In this document: piece after piece, positions 4,159 to 5,402 of the stretch
Layout: each line of letters opens with the position of its first letter
How positions within the stretch are numbered: position 1 is the first letter of the stretch
Assembly: GCA_034437515.1 (NCBI GenBank)
Contig: DAOTTX010000251.1
Location: forward strand, 1 to 5,402
DNA: 5,402 nucleotides
Origin: DAOTTX01 sp034437515
Lineage (GTDB): Bacteria; Chloroflexota; Anaerolineae; Aggregatilineales; Phototrophicaceae
Direction: 5' to 3'
Position numbers and translations under genes: made by a program
Notes under the pieces: model-generated
Databases searched by the model: none
Told to the model about the DNA's origin: nothing
What the model saw: the letters and a program-made list of their open reading frames with translations, nothing else

Positions 4159-5402
4159 ATGAAAAACAGTCTATTGCCGGCCGCCGCTCGGTTCGATGAG
4201 CGCGTCTTCCTGAGTCATGGCCGAGTCACTGCGATGCGTGTGGTGGCGGCATTTGTCATCGGAATTGTTGCCCTTGCATCACACGCCAATGCCCAGCCTT
4301 TGATGGTTGACCCGGCAACGAACACCACGCCTCGATTGTTTGCTGCCGAAAGCGCCGGGGAGACGTTTTTGATAGTGGTGCCCGACCAGCAGCCCACGGC
4401 TGACCTCACAGTGGCGGTCAACGCCACGGACACGTCAGATAATGCGTCCGATGTGCTGCAATCACAGCCAGCGCAGGCGCAGGTCGAGAAGGATCAATCG
4501 TCTGAGCGTATTACACAGGAGATTTTTTTGACGAGTGTGGATGGGCGTGAAATCGTCGCGCGGACTGCTGAAATTGAACCTTCGCCGCGCGCACGCTCTA
4601 CCAGCATGTTGATGGGCGCACGCAATCAGACACCGCAATCCCGTGCAGCAATTCCCGAAACCAGGGCTGTGACCTTTGACGATAACGTAACGCCAGACGT
4701 AATCTTTGGTTCTGGCAACCTCAATGGCGCATTCACCGTTGACCGCGATAACGGCGTTGAAATTGGTCTGCGCGGCAAATTGAGATTCAATGCCAGCGGC
4801 GCGCCCGAAAACACTTTCAACAGCAATGGCGACGGCACCTATAGCTTCAATGCCGGCGTTGCACCGACAAAAACCTTTCCAACGCCGGAATGGTCATTTG
4901 AATGGTCAGTCAATACCGACTATGACGGTAGCAGTAGCCTGGTACTTGATGATCTGACTTATGAACTCGGACTTGACGCTGATCCGGGTCTGGGTACAGA
5001 TTTCCTGGTTTTCGACAACATTACACCCAGCGACGTTGCCCCATTCTTCGATCACGCGTTTGGTGACAATACCACTGCAAACGGCGGCGGCACAACCGCT
5101 GTGGATGCAGCCACTTACAGCAACCTGTTAGCCAATAACAACGTTGCTCAGAACTCCTGGCGTTATGATTTTTTCCTTAGAGGACCGCTAGCGGCTTTTG
5201 ATCCTACCGTCGATGGTCGTTACACAATCTATCTAGCGGCGATGGATGGTACCACCGAGTTGGCGCGCACTGAGATTGAGATTCTGGTTGGAGATGCGCC
5301 AGTTGATCTGGTGATTGAATCAGTGTCAGAAAGCGGAGATACGCCGACACCTACCGATAACGACTACACACGCATCAATAACGCCGTTCAGTCGGTTGCA
5401 TC
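4159..5402 (+). CDS. N-terminal part of a large exported protein, function unknown (cut by window end)
   Basis: 414 codons are visible with no stop; the 3' end is outside the window. The first 25 residues are polar, then MRVVAAFVIGIVALAS leads to HANA before Gln46, a Sec signal peptide with an unusually long N-region; starting at Met26 would remove it. Residues 46-170 are Ala/Thr/Gln/Asp-rich and look like a linker. About 171-379 is a compact beta-rich domain with GLRGKLRFN, ENTFNSNGDGTYSFN, EWSFEWSVNTDYDG, a Gly-rich NGGGTT loop and YTIYLAAMDG. I recognise this pattern only loosely, from uncharacterised secreted proteobacterial proteins. After VDLVIESV, the text DYTRINNAVQSVA looks like the entry strand of a right-handed beta-helix, which would make this a long fibrous surface protein. 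Sampled lines here have lower G+C (50-57%) than the hydrolase. Function is not known. Confidence 0.75.
   Translation, partial: MKNSLLPAAARFDERVFLSHGRVTAMRVVAAFVIGIVALASHANAQPLMVDPATNTTPRLFAAESAGETFLIVVPDQQPTADLTVAVNATDTSDNASDVLQSQPAQAQVEKDQSSERITQEIFLTSVDGREIVARTAEIEPSPRARSTSMLMGARNQTPQSRAAIPETRAVTFDDNVTPDVIFGSGNLNGAFTVDRDNGVEIGLRGKLRFNASGAPENTFNSNGDGTYSFNAGVAPTKTFPTPEWSFEWSVNTDYDGSSSLVLDDLTYELGLDADPGLGTDFLVFDNITPSDVAPFFDHAFGDNTTANGGGTTAVDAATYSNLLANNNVAQNSWRYDFFLRGPLAAFDPTVDGRYTIYLAAMDGTTELARTEIEILVGDAPVDLVIESVSESGDTPTPTDNDYTRINNAVQSVA

Noticed and set aside
3993..4199. Plus-strand open frame of 68 codons overlapping the right-hand gene start
   Set aside because: It covers the promoter, the CRP-like site and the ribosome site of the gene at 4159 in another frame, with no ribosome site of its own.
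1..5402. CRISPR array, tRNA, rRNA, insertion sequence or defence genes
   Set aside because: I saw no regularly spaced identical repeats, cloverleaf patterns, transposase motifs or terminal inverted repeats with target duplications on either strand.

Overview
The window holds three genes in the order plus / minus / plus. Every one that can be read encodes an exported, beta-strand-rich protein. At the left edge is the 3' end of a plus-strand gene whose last 87 residues look like the end of a DUF11-type repeat (conserved repeat domain, TIGR01451-like) followed by IFADGFE and a short tail. Convergent to it is the only complete gene, a minus-strand secreted multidomain protein of 1043 residues: DUF5060-like domain, glycoside-hydrolase-like (beta/alpha)8 barrel, collagen-binding-like beta domain, a second copy of IFADGFE, and a C-terminal Ig-like domain that appears to be split by a carbohydrate-binding-like module. 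Diverging from it at the right edge is the first 414 codons of another exported protein, cut off by the window end.

Organism: the G+C-rich coding sequence, Shine-Dalgarno sites, Sec-type signal peptides, a CRP/FNR-type palindrome and the IFADGFE element in secreted proteins together suggest a gammaproteobacterium, possibly near Xanthomonadales or Wenzhouxiangella-like lineages. This rests on recognition by eye and is tentative.

Region by region: 1-266 partial DUF11-like gene; 267-419 convergent spacer with a perfect 13-bp hairpin; 420-3551 the putative secreted glycoside hydrolase (GTG start); 3552-4158 a 607-bp divergent intergenic region with an 8-7-8 dyad near the hydrolase, three consecutive hairpins, a degenerate tandem duplication, a possible -35/-10 pair and a CRP-like site ahead of the right gene; 4159-5402 the partial right gene.

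Functionally, the hydrolase probably acts on a polysaccharide outside the cytoplasm, using its C-terminal modules to hold substrate. The two flanking proteins look like large surface or secreted proteins. Nothing shows that the three share an operon. The most notable points are the apparently nested Ig/CBM architecture, the IFADGFE element shared by two convergent genes, and the repeat-rich divergent control region. I did not see a complete undescribed multi-gene system.
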